From the NCBI RefSeq assembly GCF_021190915.1, contig NZ_JAIOAP010000012.1, positions 124,001 to 188,000 of the forward strand: a stretch of 64,000 nt of DNA. The letters run 5' to 3'. The notes beneath the pieces are model-generated. The model was not told the origin of the DNA, ran no database searches, and saw only the letters and a program-made list of their open reading frames with translations. The position numbers were made by a program, and so were the translations under genes. This stretch comes from Cohnella silvisoli (GTDB taxonomy: Bacteria > Bacillota > Bacilli > Paenibacillales > Paenibacillaceae). Positions 1-8,156 of the stretch are shown in pieces. Position 1 is the first letter of the stretch. The number at the start of each line of letters is the position of its first letter.

Positions 1-238
1 TGCCGGAGCCGGATCGTCCCCTAAGCATGACAAGCTGTTGCGGATACAGGTTTAAATTGATCCCTTTCAATACGCGGATTTTCTGGCTGCCGGCATCGAA
101 AGAACGTTCCACATTACGAACGGTTAACAGCGGCTCTACAGTAGATGCCTTGTTCGCTGCATCCGTCTCCTGCACCGGAGTTTCCTCCTGCTCGCCGGTC
201 GCAACAGGTGCGGAACCTCCGCTTAACCAGGTCAGCAT
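1..238 (-). CDS. ABC transporter ATP-binding protein, MacB/LolD-like (5' part only)
   Basis: Only the first 79 codons are in the window; the gene runs off the left edge. The reading frame opens at an ATG (238) preceded by GGGAGG. After a Glu/Thr-rich leader of about 35 residues comes a typical ABC ATPase start (LLTVRNVERSF), and the last visible residues are GRSGSG, the beginning of a Walker A loop. The GRSGSGK form and the VLKGINL spacing are typical of MacB/LolD/FtsE-type ATPases that work with FtsX-like permeases. The acidic N-terminal extension before the ABC domain is unusual for this family. It is divergent from glnS. Partner permease and substrate cannot be seen. Confidence 0.75.
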   Translation of the reverse strand, partial: MLTWLSGGSAPVATGEQEETPVQETDAANKASTVEPLLTVRNVERSFDAGSQKIRVLKGINLNLYPQQLVMLRGRSGSG

Positions 239-269
239 GCCATTTCCTCCCTTTCCAATCTCTTCATCA

Positions 270-275
270 ATTATA
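270..275 (-). promoter_or_regulatory. -10-like element for the partial ABC ATPase gene
   Basis: A perfect TATAAT on the minus strand lies 32 bp upstream of the ATG. No convincing -35 is visible at 17 bp, so the assignment is weak. Confidence 0.3.
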
Positions 276-401
276 ACGAGCCTTTGTAAAGAAAAGTTAC
301 GGAAAAATTAAACCTTTATCATTTTTTTAGGAGAAAATGATTAATTCGTGTAATATTGACGGCGACATCTTCCGACATTTCACCATTTTTTCACTCAACC
401 C

Positions 402-431
402 TTTATAAGCGGAGCCTCTTTTGTGTATTAT
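402..431 (+). promoter_or_regulatory. putative sigma-A promoter of glnS
   Basis: TTTATA (402-407), an 18-bp spacer and TATTAT (426-431), about 40 bp before the glnS start codon. No T-box or other leader structure was found in this 230-bp divergent intergenic region. Confidence 0.4.
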
Positions 432-470
432 TAGAAGATATACTTGCTACAGTGAGGAAGGTTGGTCCGA

Positions 471-2123
471 TTGGAAGCTAAGACGCCGTCATCGAACTTT
501 ATCAAAAACATCGTAACCGAGGATCTCGCATCCGGAAAAGTACGGGAAGTGGTTACCCGCTTCCCTCCGGAACCGAACGGTTACCTGCATATCGGACACG
601 CCAAGTCGATTTGCCTTAATTTCGAGCTCGCGGACGAGTTCAAAGGAAGAACCAATTTGCGTTTCGACGATACGAACCCCGTAAAGGAAGATACCGAATA
701 CGTAGAGTCGATCAAGGAAGACGTAAAGTGGCTCGGGTTCGAATGGGACGGATTATTTTTCGCGTCCGATTATTTCGGCGAAATGTACGAGCGCGCCCTC
801 GTCCTTATCCGCAAAGGCCTAGCGTTCGTAGATGACCAAACCGCGGATCAAATTCGCGAAACGCGGGGTACGCTTACGGCCCCCGGACAAGAAAGCCCTT
901 ATCGGAATCGCTCAGTCGAGGAAAATCTCGCCCTTTTCCAAGCTATGAGGGAAGGGAAATTCGCGGACGGGGAACGGGTGCTGCGCGCCAAGATCGATAT
1001 GGCTTCTCCGAACGTCAACCTGCGCGATCCGATACTTTACAGAGTCGTTCACGCGCACCATCATAATACCGGCGATGAATGGTGCATCTATCCGATGTAC
1101 GCTTTCGCGCACCCGCTTGAGGATGCTATCGAAGGCGTCACCCACTCCATTTGCACGCTGGAATTCGAGGACCAACGACCTTTCTACGATTGGGTCGTTC
1201 GCGAGTGCGAGATGAAATGGGTTCCGCATCAATACGAGTTTGCTCGATTGAACCTGACGAACACAGTCATGAGCAAACGGAAGCTGAAACAGCTCGTGGA
1301 CGAGAAAGCGGTTGACGGTTGGGACGATCCCCGCATGCCGACCATATCCGGGCTGCGCCGCAAAGGCTACACGCCTGAAGCGATTCGCGCTTTCTGTCGC
1401 GAGATCGGCGTCGCTAAGAGCTACGGAATCGTCGACGAACGGATGCTGGAGCATTTTATCCGGGAAGACCTTAAGCTTAAGGCGCTTCGGACGATGGCTG
1501 TGCTGCAGCCGCTCAAGGTCGTCATCACCAACTACCCGGAAGGGCAGACCGAGTGGCTTGAAGCGGAAAACAATTCCGAGAACCCGGAGATGGGTAATCG
1601 TGAAATCCCGTTTTCTAGGGTAATCTATATTGAGCGGGACGACTTCATGGACAATCCGCCGCCGAAATATTTTCGCTTGTTCCCGGGCAATGAAGTCCGT
1701 TTGAAGCACGCTTACTTCATCAAGTGCGAGGAAGCCATCCAAGATGCGGACGGCAACGTCATCGAGCTTCGCTGCACGTACGACCCGGAGACGAAGAGCG
1801 GCTCCGGCTTTACCGGACGCAAGGTGAAAGGCACAATCCATTGGGTCGATGCATCGCATGCCGTTCCAGCCCAATTCCGCCTCTACGAGCCGCTCATTGC
1901 GGATAATTCGGACGAGGAAGGGGAGTCGTTCTTAGACCGCCTCAACCCGAACTCCCTTGAAGTATTGGAAGGATTCGTTGAACCGGGAATGAAGGATTCC
2001 TCCGGTGGAGATAAGTTCCAGTTTTTCCGTCACGGCTACTTTAATGTAGACCCTAAGGATTCTGCACCTGGACACCCCGTCTTTAATCGAATCGTATCTT
2101 TGAAAAGCTCCTTTGAAGTTTAA
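471..2123 (+). CDS. glnS: glutaminyl-tRNA synthetase
   Basis: Class I aminoacyl-tRNA synthetase that charges tRNA-Gln directly with glutamine in the cytoplasm. The signature PPEPNGYLHIGHAKS contains the HIGH motif near residue 40, and VMSKRKL is the KMSKS-loop variant of GlnRS. The C-terminal half is the anticodon-binding beta-barrel region. The length of about 550 residues matches bacterial GlnRS. The start is taken as TTG at 471 because GTGAGGAAGG lies about 9 nt upstream; a TTG at 462 would overlap that site. GlnRS is absent from Bacillus, which uses GatCAB transamidation, so its presence points to a Paenibacillaceae-type lineage. It is a single-gene unit with its own terminator. Confidence 0.95.
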   Translation: MEAKTPSSNFIKNIVTEDLASGKVREVVTRFPPEPNGYLHIGHAKSICLNFELADEFKGRTNLRFDDTNPVKEDTEYVESIKEDVKWLGFEWDGLFFASDYFGEMYERALVLIRKGLAFVDDQTADQIRETRGTLTAPGQESPYRNRSVEENLALFQAMREGKFADGERVLRAKIDMASPNVNLRDPILYRVVHAHHHNTGDEWCIYPMYAFAHPLEDAIEGVTHSICTLEFEDQRPFYDWVVRECEMKWVPHQYEFARLNLTNTVMSKRKLKQLVDEKAVDGWDDPRMPTISGLRRKGYTPEAIRAFCREIGVAKSYGIVDERMLEHFIREDLKLKALRTMAVLQPLKVVITNYPEGQTEWLEAENNSENPEMGNREIPFSRVIYIERDDFMDNPPPKYFRLFPGNEVRLKHAYFIKCEEAIQDADGNVIELRCTYDPETKSGSGFTGRKVKGTIHWVDASHAVPAQFRLYEPLIADNSDEEGESFLDRLNPNSLEVLEGFVEPGMKDSSGGDKFQFFRHGYFNVDPKDSAPGHPVFNRIVSLKSSFEV

Positions 2124-2131
2124 TTAGAATA

Positions 2132-2175
2132 AGCTCCTGCCTCCCTTAACAGGGGATTGCAGGAGCCTTTTATTT
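2132..2175 (+). terminator. terminator of glnS
   Basis: GCTCCTGC and GCAGGAGC arms separated by a short loop and followed by CTTTTATTT, 10 bp after the glnS stop codon. Confidence 0.85.
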
Positions 2176-2190
2176 AGGAGGATAACCCCT

Positions 2191-3528
2191 ATGAAAATGA
2201 ACGTTCGATGGAATTTAGGAATCGTGAGTATTTGCACGGCGCTTGTACTAACCTCAAGCTGCGGATGGTCGGGAAAAGGAAACTCTGCCAGCTCATCGCC
2301 AAGCACCTCATCTACAGCATCGGAAAGTCCGTCAACCTCTTCTGAGCCGTCGGCGTCCAGTCCTGAGGCTTCCCCAACCGCGTCCGCCTCTCCTACTTCC
2401 ACTTCAATGCCAACGGAGTCGGAAACAGATACGGATGAAATTACCCGGATCATTAACGATATGACGTTGGAAGAAAAAGTCGGGCAAATGATACTGGCGG
2501 GTATCGACGGCACTTCCATTAATCAAGCGACCAAGAAGATGATTGCTAATCAGCACGTGGGCGGCATTATTATGTATAAAAATAATTTCTCCGATATCCG
2601 CGGCTCCGTCCAATTGGTTAATGATTTGAAAAAAGCTAATAAAAACAATCCTGTCCCTCTGTTCATGAGCGTCGATCAGGAAGGCGGAAAAGTTAGCCGT
2701 CTGCCGAAGGATTTCGTTGCCATACCGGACAATGCCAAGGTAGGTCGTTCCGGCGAAGCGGAACTCGCAAAGGAGATGGGCTCTTTGATCTCTAAGGAGC
2801 TGCGGATTATGGGCTTTAACGTCGACTTTGCGCCTGTTCTAGACATCAATAGCAATCCGAACAATCCGGTTATCGGCAATCGCTCGTTCGGCAACAATGC
2901 CAAACTCGTAACGAAGATGGGCATTGCAGAGATGAATGGGCTGCGCGATGGTGGGACCATTGCCGTCGTCAAGCATTTCCCTGGTCATGGGGATACGTCT
3001 GTCGATTCTCATCTGGATTTACCCGTCGTTCGCAAAACGACCGAGCAGTTGGAAGCCATGGAATGGATTCCTTTCCGAGCAGCTGTTGAAGCTAAGGCGG
3101 ATGCCGTTATGGTAGCGCATATCCTTTTCCCTCTGATTGACGACAAGGCACCTGCATCATTTTCCAAAGTCATTATTGGAGAACAGCTTCGCGGGACGCT
3201 TGGATACAACGGCGTTGTCATCACCGACGACATGACCATGGGCGCCATTGCCAAAAATTATGGAATAGAGGATGCAGCCGTCTTATCCGTTGATGCGGGC
3301 AGCGACATCTTGCTTATCGCCCACGGATACGATACGGAGAAGAAGGTGTACGACAGACTGCTTCAAAGCGTAAAGTCCGGAAAAATTCAAGAATCCCGAA
3401 TCGACGAGAGCGTACGCCGGATACTCGCCTTGAAGCTTAAATACAAATTGTCGGACAAACCCGTCCCAACTCCGAAATTAGCAGATCTACCCAATGAAGC
3501 GATCCGTCATTGGCTCGATAAATTATAG
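2191..3528 (+). CDS. nagZ: beta-N-acetylhexosaminidase lipoprotein, glycoside hydrolase family 3 (NagZ-like)
   Basis: Removes terminal N-acetylglucosamine from peptidoglycan fragments, probably outside the cell. The N-terminus is a lipoprotein signal peptide ending in LTSSC, so the mature protein is likely anchored to the outer face of the membrane. A Ser/Thr/Pro-rich linker follows (about residues 30-85), then a GH3 TIM barrel. The NagZ hallmark KHFPGHGDT followed by DSH carries the catalytic Asp/His dyad, and VITDDMTMG carries the nucleophile Asp. There is no second GH3 C-terminal domain, unlike the longer B. subtilis NagZ (YbbD). AGGAGG lies 10 nt before the ATG. It is monocistronic, convergent with the ABC-2 exporter genes. 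Confidence 0.9.
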   Translation: MKMNVRWNLGIVSICTALVLTSSCGWSGKGNSASSSPSTSSTASESPSTSSEPSASSPEASPTASASPTSTSMPTESETDTDEITRIINDMTLEEKVGQMILAGIDGTSINQATKKMIANQHVGGIIMYKNNFSDIRGSVQLVNDLKKANKNNPVPLFMSVDQEGGKVSRLPKDFVAIPDNAKVGRSGEAELAKEMGSLISKELRIMGFNVDFAPVLDINSNPNNPVIGNRSFGNNAKLVTKMGIAEMNGLRDGGTIAVVKHFPGHGDTSVDSHLDLPVVRKTTEQLEAMEWIPFRAAVEAKADAVMVAHILFPLIDDKAPASFSKVIIGEQLRGTLGYNGVVITDDMTMGAIAKNYGIEDAAVLSVDAGSDILLIAHGYDTEKKVYDRLLQSVKSGKIQESRIDESVRRILALKLKYKLSDKPVPTPKLADLPNEAIRHWLDKL

Positions 3529-3562
3529 AACGCTAAGCTCGTGCCCCCTTACCGCGTCGGCT

Positions 3563-3752
3563 ACTGTCTGGCCATTATCCCCGTCGATCAGGTTCGTGCG
3601 CGTTTCCCCGTCGTTTGCTGTCTATCCATTATCCCCGTCGTTCAGTCCTAATCCAGATTTTATCGTAATCAAGATTAAGTCGGACTGAGCATACGGGATA
3701 ATGGTCATAGAAGTTAGCATGGGTACGACTCACTGAACGAGCGGTATAATGG
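3563..3752. repeat. BIME-like intergenic repeat cluster with a long hairpin
   Basis: Four copies of a roughly 20-bp motif related to CTGAACGACGGGGATAATGG lie between two convergent genes. Two are on the minus strand (3563-3591 and 3617-3645; 29-bp units, 25 of 29 identical). Two more divergent copies are on the plus strand (from 3685 and 3732). The central pair forms a hairpin: CCATTATCCCCGT plus TCAGTCC (3626-3648) pairs with GGACTGA plus ACGGGATAATGG (3682-3704), leaving a loop of about 33 nt. No ORF with protein character covers it. The arrangement resembles REP/BIME elements; no T-run marks it as a simple terminator. Confidence 0.65.
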
Positions 3753-3758
3753 GACGTA

Positions 3759-4877
3759 CTACCGGACTTCGACTTTCCCTTTACGATAAATCAAAGTCCC
3801 GATAGCAAATGCTGCAGCTCCCCATAAAGCCAACACGCCAATTCCCGTCCAGAACTCGCTTGTCGCAATCCCGCTGCCATAAACCATCCCGTCCCTCATT
3901 CCATTCACGAAGTAGGTCAAAGGGAGCGCATGAGTAACCGGCTGCAACCATTCCGGCAATCCGCTCGTTGCGAAGAATATCCCGCTTAGGAACATCATCA
4001 GAAAGCTGGCAATGTTGGCCATTCCCATATACGCCTCCAATGACTTGCTGAAGGAGGAGAACAGGTAGCCGATAGCATTAAACGAAAGTGCTCCGATGAA
4101 GAAGGCAACAATTAATGTCGGGAAATCCAGATGCAGATTAGCGCCGAAGCCAAATACTCCGATCGCGGCCAGGATGACGATCTGCACGATTCCCAACACG
4201 AATCTCACCATCATTCCGGCCAAGCCGAACAGTCCCATTTTCACCGGAGTCATCCTTAAGCGCTTCAGCAACCCTTTGCGTCGCATTTCCACCATATCTA
4301 CCAGGCCGAACAGGCCGCCCTGAGCTACCGACAACGCAATCATTCCTGTCAGCAGAAAATCGACATAGCTTAAATCTTCGCTCCCGTTAGATACGGAATT
4401 CATATCGAGTTTGAAAGTAGGCTGCACGCCAGCAACTTCAAAATTCGTTTGTTGGATGAATTGATCCAAGATGCCGCCTATCGCTTGAGTTGTCGCGTTT
4501 TTCTCATTCTCTTTGTTAACGACGAGCTGCAACGCTTTGTTATTTTCCGACTCGGGAAGGATAATAACGGCGTCTACGTCCTTGTCTTTAATCCAAGTAT
4601 CCGCTTGCTCCTTGCTGACCGGCTGTTCCGACTTCCACTCGAATACGGACACTTGACGCAAGTGGGTTTCCAGCATATCGGAAGTGGCATTGGATTGCTG
4701 CTTTACGACGGCGATCTTGGCTTTAAATTCTCCGCTGCCGCCGCCACCGAAAATAACCATGAACAATGCCATCAGAATAATCGGGAAAAAGAGATTCCAA
4801 AACCAAACCTGCTTCTCGCGAAACATCATTTTGATTTGCGCGCCGAACAATTTGTTCAATTGCTTACCGTTACTCAC
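3759..4877 (-). CDS. ABC-2 type transporter permease
   Basis: Membrane subunit of an ABC exporter, 372 residues. It has an N-terminal transmembrane helix (residues about 25-45), a large extracytoplasmic loop of about 130 residues, and five further hydrophobic helices in the C-terminal half, the layout of ABC2_membrane_3/YhgE-like permeases. The start is GTG at 4877, preceded by GGAGGGA and placed 1 bp after the stop codon of the ATPase gene, so the two are translationally linked. Substrate unknown; such pairs export lipids, antibiotics or peptides. A longer in-frame start at 4925 would sit inside the upstream gene. Confidence 0.88.
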   Translation of the reverse strand: MSNGKQLNKLFGAQIKMMFREKQVWFWNLFFPIILMALFMVIFGGGGSGEFKAKIAVVKQQSNATSDMLETHLRQVSVFEWKSEQPVSKEQADTWIKDKDVDAVIILPESENNKALQLVVNKENEKNATTQAIGGILDQFIQQTNFEVAGVQPTFKLDMNSVSNGSEDLSYVDFLLTGMIALSVAQGGLFGLVDMVEMRRKGLLKRLRMTPVKMGLFGLAGMMVRFVLGIVQIVILAAIGVFGFGANLHLDFPTLIVAFFIGALSFNAIGYLFSSFSKSLEAYMGMANIASFLMMFLSGIFFATSGLPEWLQPVTHALPLTYFVNGMRDGMVYGSGIATSEFWTGIGVLALWGAAAFAIGTLIYRKGKVEVR

Positions 4878-4878
4878 C

Positions 4879-5808
4879 TTAGTCCCTCCACTCTTTGCCC
4901 GTAAAGGCAATAAATACGTCCTCAAGGCTCATTTCTCTTATGGACACCTGTTCGACCCGGTAACCCCGTTCCTTGGTGAAGCCGAACAATCCGTATAACG
5001 TTTCCTCCGGCTGGATCGACCAGAGCTTTAATGCCGCGCCTTCCCGGGTTGTGCGAACGACCGTCGGCTGAGTTTGGGCAAGCTTTTCCGTCTCGCTTGC
5101 AGCTTCTTCCCCGTCCAGGAAAGATAGTCGAACTTCCCGTTCCTTGGTCAATCTGTCAATAAGCGCGGCAGGCGTGTCGAGCGAGACGATTCGGCCTTGA
5201 TCGACAATGCAAACCCGATCGCTTAATTTCTCAGCTTCTTCCATATAATGCGTTGTCAATATCGTCGTTTTGCCAAGTTGCTTGAGCTTCAGCACGATGT
5301 CCCAAATGTTGCGGCGCGCTTGCGGATCTAATCCCGTCGTTGGCTCATCGAGGAAAATAATGCTCGGATCGCTGATCATCGCCAATCCGATGGCAAGCCG
5401 CTGTCTTTGTCCGCCGGATAGAGATTTCACCCTCTTGTCGCGATGATCTAATAGGTTAATCATCTCGAGCACTTCTGAAGCTTGCTTCGGCCGCGGGTAG
5501 AAAGAGGCGAATAAATCCAAATTTTCTTCCACGGTCAGAAGTTCAAACAACGCGCTCGATTGCGGCTGCACCCCGATCTTAATTTTTATTTTTTCCGCGT
5601 CCCTGTCCCAGCTCAGCCCGTCTATCGCAATCGTTCCGGCATCCGGCGATTGTAAGCCTTCGATCATTTCCAATGTCGTCGTTTTGCCTGCCCCGTTCGG
5701 TCCAATGATCGTAAACACCTCGCCGGTTTCCACGGCAAAGCTGATTTCTTCGACAGCGGTAACTGATCCGAACGACTTACGTAACCCTTTTACTTCTAAA
5801 ATAGGCAT
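4879..5808 (-). CDS. ABC transporter ATP-binding protein, DrrA-like
   Basis: Nucleotide-binding subunit for the ABC-2 permease encoded directly downstream, 309 residues. Walker A is GPNGAGKTTT, the signature is LSGGQRQRLA, and Walker B is IIFLDEPTTGLDP, followed by the LTTHYMEEAE H-loop typical of DrrA/NatA exporters. The C-terminal 80 residues form the DUF4162-type extension found in this group. The start is ATG at 5808, because GAAGGAGAGGG lies just upstream and the ABC fold begins at once; an in-frame ATG at 5904 would add 32 residues unlike the family. Confidence 0.92.
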   Translation of the reverse strand: MPILEVKGLRKSFGSVTAVEEISFAVETGEVFTIIGPNGAGKTTTLEMIEGLQSPDAGTIAIDGLSWDRDAEKIKIKIGVQPQSSALFELLTVEENLDLFASFYPRPKQASEVLEMINLLDHRDKRVKSLSGGQRQRLAIGLAMISDPSIIFLDEPTTGLDPQARRNIWDIVLKLKQLGKTTILTTHYMEEAEKLSDRVCIVDQGRIVSLDTPAALIDRLTKEREVRLSFLDGEEAASETEKLAQTQPTVVRTTREGAALKLWSIQPEETLYGLFGFTKERGYRVEQVSIREMSLEDVFIAFTGKEWRD

Positions 5809-5936
5809 GAATCCCTCTCCTTCATTTTCCAATTTCACTAAGTTAGTACCATTGTATCCTAGACCGCAGACTGTCATCGACGGTCTTAGGCATGCTTTTG
5901 CCATCGGTCTTAAGACGGAGTAAATCCAAAATTTTC

Positions 5937-5965
5937 TTGAATATTACAAAAATAGAGGTTATACT
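5937..5965 (+). promoter_or_regulatory. sigma-A promoter of the DUF2167 gene
   Basis: TTGAAT (5937-5942), 17-bp spacer, TATACT (5960-5965), 48 bp before the start codon. Confidence 0.6.
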
Positions 5966-6012
5966 CCATTTGGTTTCATAAATCATCTTTTTTTAATAGG
6001 AGAGAGATCAAT

Positions 6013-6954
6013 TTGTCGAAAGTGTTAAGAATGAGAGGGGTCACGGCTGCGTTCGTACTCGCTATCGCATTGTCAATGCCTATATCCGTGTATGCGGAAG
6101 GCACAGAGACTGCAGAGCCCCGATACGATTGGGTAGAAGGCACCGGGCAATCCGTTCAAATCGGTTCGGTAGCCGACCTAGCGTTGGACCCTGCCATGCT
6201 TTATTTGGATGCGGACAATACAAGACGGTTCCTCGACGAGAATGGCAATATCTCTTCGGATAGCGACATTGCCTCCGTGTTTCCGGCCGATTCGGATTGG
6301 AGCGTCTACTTTCAATATTTTGAAGAAGGGCACGTTGCGGATGACGAGAAAAACGATATCGACGCCGATGCTCTCTTGCAAAGTTATAAAGACGGGACGG
6401 AAGAACAGAATAAGAAACTCGAAGACCCTGCCGATCATCTTTTCGTAGAAGGCTGGGAGAAGGCACCGGAGTATGACGAGACGCGGCGGGCGTTAACTTG
6501 GACTTTAAGGATGCATGACGGCAATAACGAGCCTCTTGTTAACCAGAACGTGCGAGTATTAACGAGAGAGGGTTACATGTCTGTCATCTTGGTCACAGAC
6601 CCCGCCCAACTGCAAGCGGACGCCGCGGCTATGAACGAACTAGTACTCAAAAAATTTACGGTCAAATCGGGACAGCGATATGAGGATTTCAACGAATCCA
6701 CCGATAAGAAAGCCAGTTACGGATTAACCGGTCTCATCTTAGGCGGTGCTGGTCTTCTCGTCGCTAAGAAAGCCGGGTTGATCGCATTGATCGTCGTACT
6801 AGCCAAGAAGTTCGGCATCGTGATCGTTGCAGCCATTGCCGGCTTATGGCGTTATCTGAGGGGTAAATCGAAGAAGAACGATTCGGAGCCCACGGCCATC
6901 GCTCATGAACAACCGGTAGATCCTTCCTCTCCTACTGAATTGAACCGTAGTTAG
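6013..6954 (+). CDS. DUF2167 family membrane-anchored protein
   Basis: Function unknown. The 313-residue protein has a cleavable signal peptide (residues 1-28, ending VYA), an exported domain whose conserved W-V-E-G-T-G start and D-W-S-V-Y-F-Q-Y-F-E-E-G-H-V block match DUF2167. Two hydrophobic segments near residues 235-280 are followed by a basic and then a polar cytoplasmic tail. The start is TTG with AGGAGAGAG upstream. It has its own promoter and terminator. DUF2167 proteins are scattered in bacteria, often as single genes; nothing in the neighbourhood indicates a role. Confidence 0.8.
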   Translation: MSKVLRMRGVTAAFVLAIALSMPISVYAEGTETAEPRYDWVEGTGQSVQIGSVADLALDPAMLYLDADNTRRFLDENGNISSDSDIASVFPADSDWSVYFQYFEEGHVADDEKNDIDADALLQSYKDGTEEQNKKLEDPADHLFVEGWEKAPEYDETRRALTWTLRMHDGNNEPLVNQNVRVLTREGYMSVILVTDPAQLQADAAAMNELVLKKFTVKSGQRYEDFNESTDKKASYGLTGLILGGAGLLVAKKAGLIALIVVLAKKFGIVIVAAIAGLWRYLRGKSKKNDSEPTAIAHEQPVDPSSPTELNRS

Positions 6955-6970
6955 AATGGATTCCTATATG

Positions 6971-7022
6971 AAATAAGGTTGTCCCGCTAGGTGAGAACAC
7001 CGGTGGGACAACCTTATTTTTA
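6971..7022. terminator. bidirectional terminator
   Basis: AAATAAGGTTGTCCC pairs with GGGACAACCTTATTT around a 19-nt loop, with T-runs usable on both strands. It ends the DUF2167 gene (+) and probably also the convergent YvyF-like gene. Confidence 0.85.
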
Positions 7023-7041
7023 TTGCATGGAACCTAATACA

Positions 7042-7443
7042 TCAATTTTTCGAAAAATAACTGCTTGCGCGTATTCGCTCCTTCATCAAACGTTCCTGTT
7101 CGAGCTCATGAGCGATTTCATCCTGAATTCTTGTCGAACATTTACTGCACATTGTGCCTCTGCGGATCGGTCCGGCACATACATCGCATTCATCCGCTAA
7201 ATTCGGGTAATCGAAGAGCTTAATTTTCCCTCTGCGGATGAACGACAAAATTTTCTCCCGAGGAATGTCGGCTGTTTCGGCAAGTTCTTTAACGTTCAAC
7301 TGACGATTGCGCATCAGCAATTTCTCTAAAGCTTTAATATAAGTATCTTCTTCGGCAGAGCAGTTCGCGCATAAGCCCCGCATGTTCATCTGAAAAATTT
7401 TCCCGCAGCTATTACAATGGGCAACTTTTAGTTCATTCGACAT
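7042..7443 (-). CDS. YvyF-like (TIGR03826-type) zinc-ribbon protein
   Basis: A 133-residue protein with two zinc-ribbon-like Cys pairs: CNSCG...CANC near the N-terminus and CDVC...CSKC near residue 95. Between them is a helix-turn-helix-like segment (LNVKELAETADIPREKILSFI). This layout matches YvyF, an uncharacterised product of the flagellar flgM region in B. subtilis. Here it lies behind the pyrimidine operon with no flagellar genes nearby. The start ATG has AGAGGT upstream. A DNA- or RNA-binding regulatory role is plausible but unproven. Confidence 0.7.
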   Translation of the reverse strand: MSNELKVAHCNSCGKIFQMNMRGLCANCSAEEDTYIKALEKLLMRNRQLNVKELAETADIPREKILSFIRRGKIKLFDYPNLADECDVCAGPIRRGTMCSKCSTRIQDEIAHELEQERLMKERIRASSYFSKN

Positions 7444-7464
7444 AATCAGACCTCTTTTATATGG

Positions 7465-7486
7465 TGCTAATGAACCAATATTAGCA
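7465..7486. promoter_or_regulatory. perfect 7-8-7 inverted repeat upstream of the YvyF-like gene
   Basis: TGCTAAT and ATTAGCA around an 8-nt centre, 22 bp before the start codon and just after pyrE. It has no T-run, so it may be an operator or a weak processing hairpin rather than a terminator. Confidence 0.35.
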
Positions 7487-7508
7487 TAGGTCTATCGGAA
7501 TTTCACCA

Positions 7509-8156
7509 CTATTTTCCGAAAGTTTGCGGATTTTCTCGCCAGGATTGCAGCAATTTCACATCATCATCGCTGATTGTGCCCATACGGCGAGCTTCCTCTA
7601 CCAAAGCGGTATAATTCGATAAAGTTTGCAGTTCGATACCCTCTTCGCGGAAAGCTTCTTCGGCCAACGCGAATTGGTAGGTAAAAATCGCGAGCACGCT
7701 TTGCACGTCGCCGCCCGCTTCGATGACGGCGAGAGCGGCTTTGAGCGAGCTGCCGCCAGTGGAGATCAAGTCTTCGATGACTACGACCTTCTGCCCGTCC
7801 TTGATCACCCCTTCGATCAGGTTCTGCTTACCATGACCTTTCGCTTTATCGCGAATGTAAGCCATAGGCAAGTTCAGCTTCTGCGCGACCCAAGCCGCAT
7901 GTGGAATACCCGCCGTTGCCGTGCCTGCGATGACTTCTGTGTCTGGAAAATGCGTACGGATCAACGTCGCGAATCCTTCGGCGATTTGATCGCGAATAGC
8001 CGGAAAGCTCATCGTTAAGCGATTGTCGCAATAGATGGGAGAGATGATTCCCGAAGTCCAGGTGAAAGGCTCGTTAGGCCTTAAGTTCACCGCGCCAATC
8101 TCAAGAAGGTTGCTGGCAATCGTTGCCGGTAATTGCTCTAAAGGTACACTGCTCAT
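7509..8156 (-). CDS. pyrE: orotate phosphoribosyltransferase
   Basis: Joins orotate and PRPP to give OMP, the fifth step of UMP synthesis. The 215-residue protein carries the PRPP-binding motif VVVIEDLISTGGS and the IRDKAKGHGKQN hood-loop region of OPRTases. It is the last gene of the pyr operon, and its ATG overlaps the pyrF stop codon by one base (TAATG), indicating translational coupling. Confidence 0.97.
   Translation of the reverse strand: MSSVPLEQLPATIASNLLEIGAVNLRPNEPFTWTSGIISPIYCDNRLTMSFPAIRDQIAEGFATLIRTHFPDTEVIAGTATAGIPHAAWVAQKLNLPMAYIRDKAKGHGKQNLIEGVIKDGQKVVVIEDLISTGGSSLKAALAVIEAGGDVQSVLAIFTYQFALAEEAFREEGIELQTLSNYTALVEEARRMGTISDDDVKLLQSWRENPQTFGK

Noticed and set aside
27..311. 94-codon plus-strand ORF at the left edge
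   Set aside because: It is antisense to the ABC ATPase frame, which has a ribosome site and a Walker A start; its own translation has no domain character.
912..1874. 320-codon ORF antisense to glnS
   Set aside because: Composition follows from the codon pattern of glnS on the other strand; no start signal and no recognisable motif.
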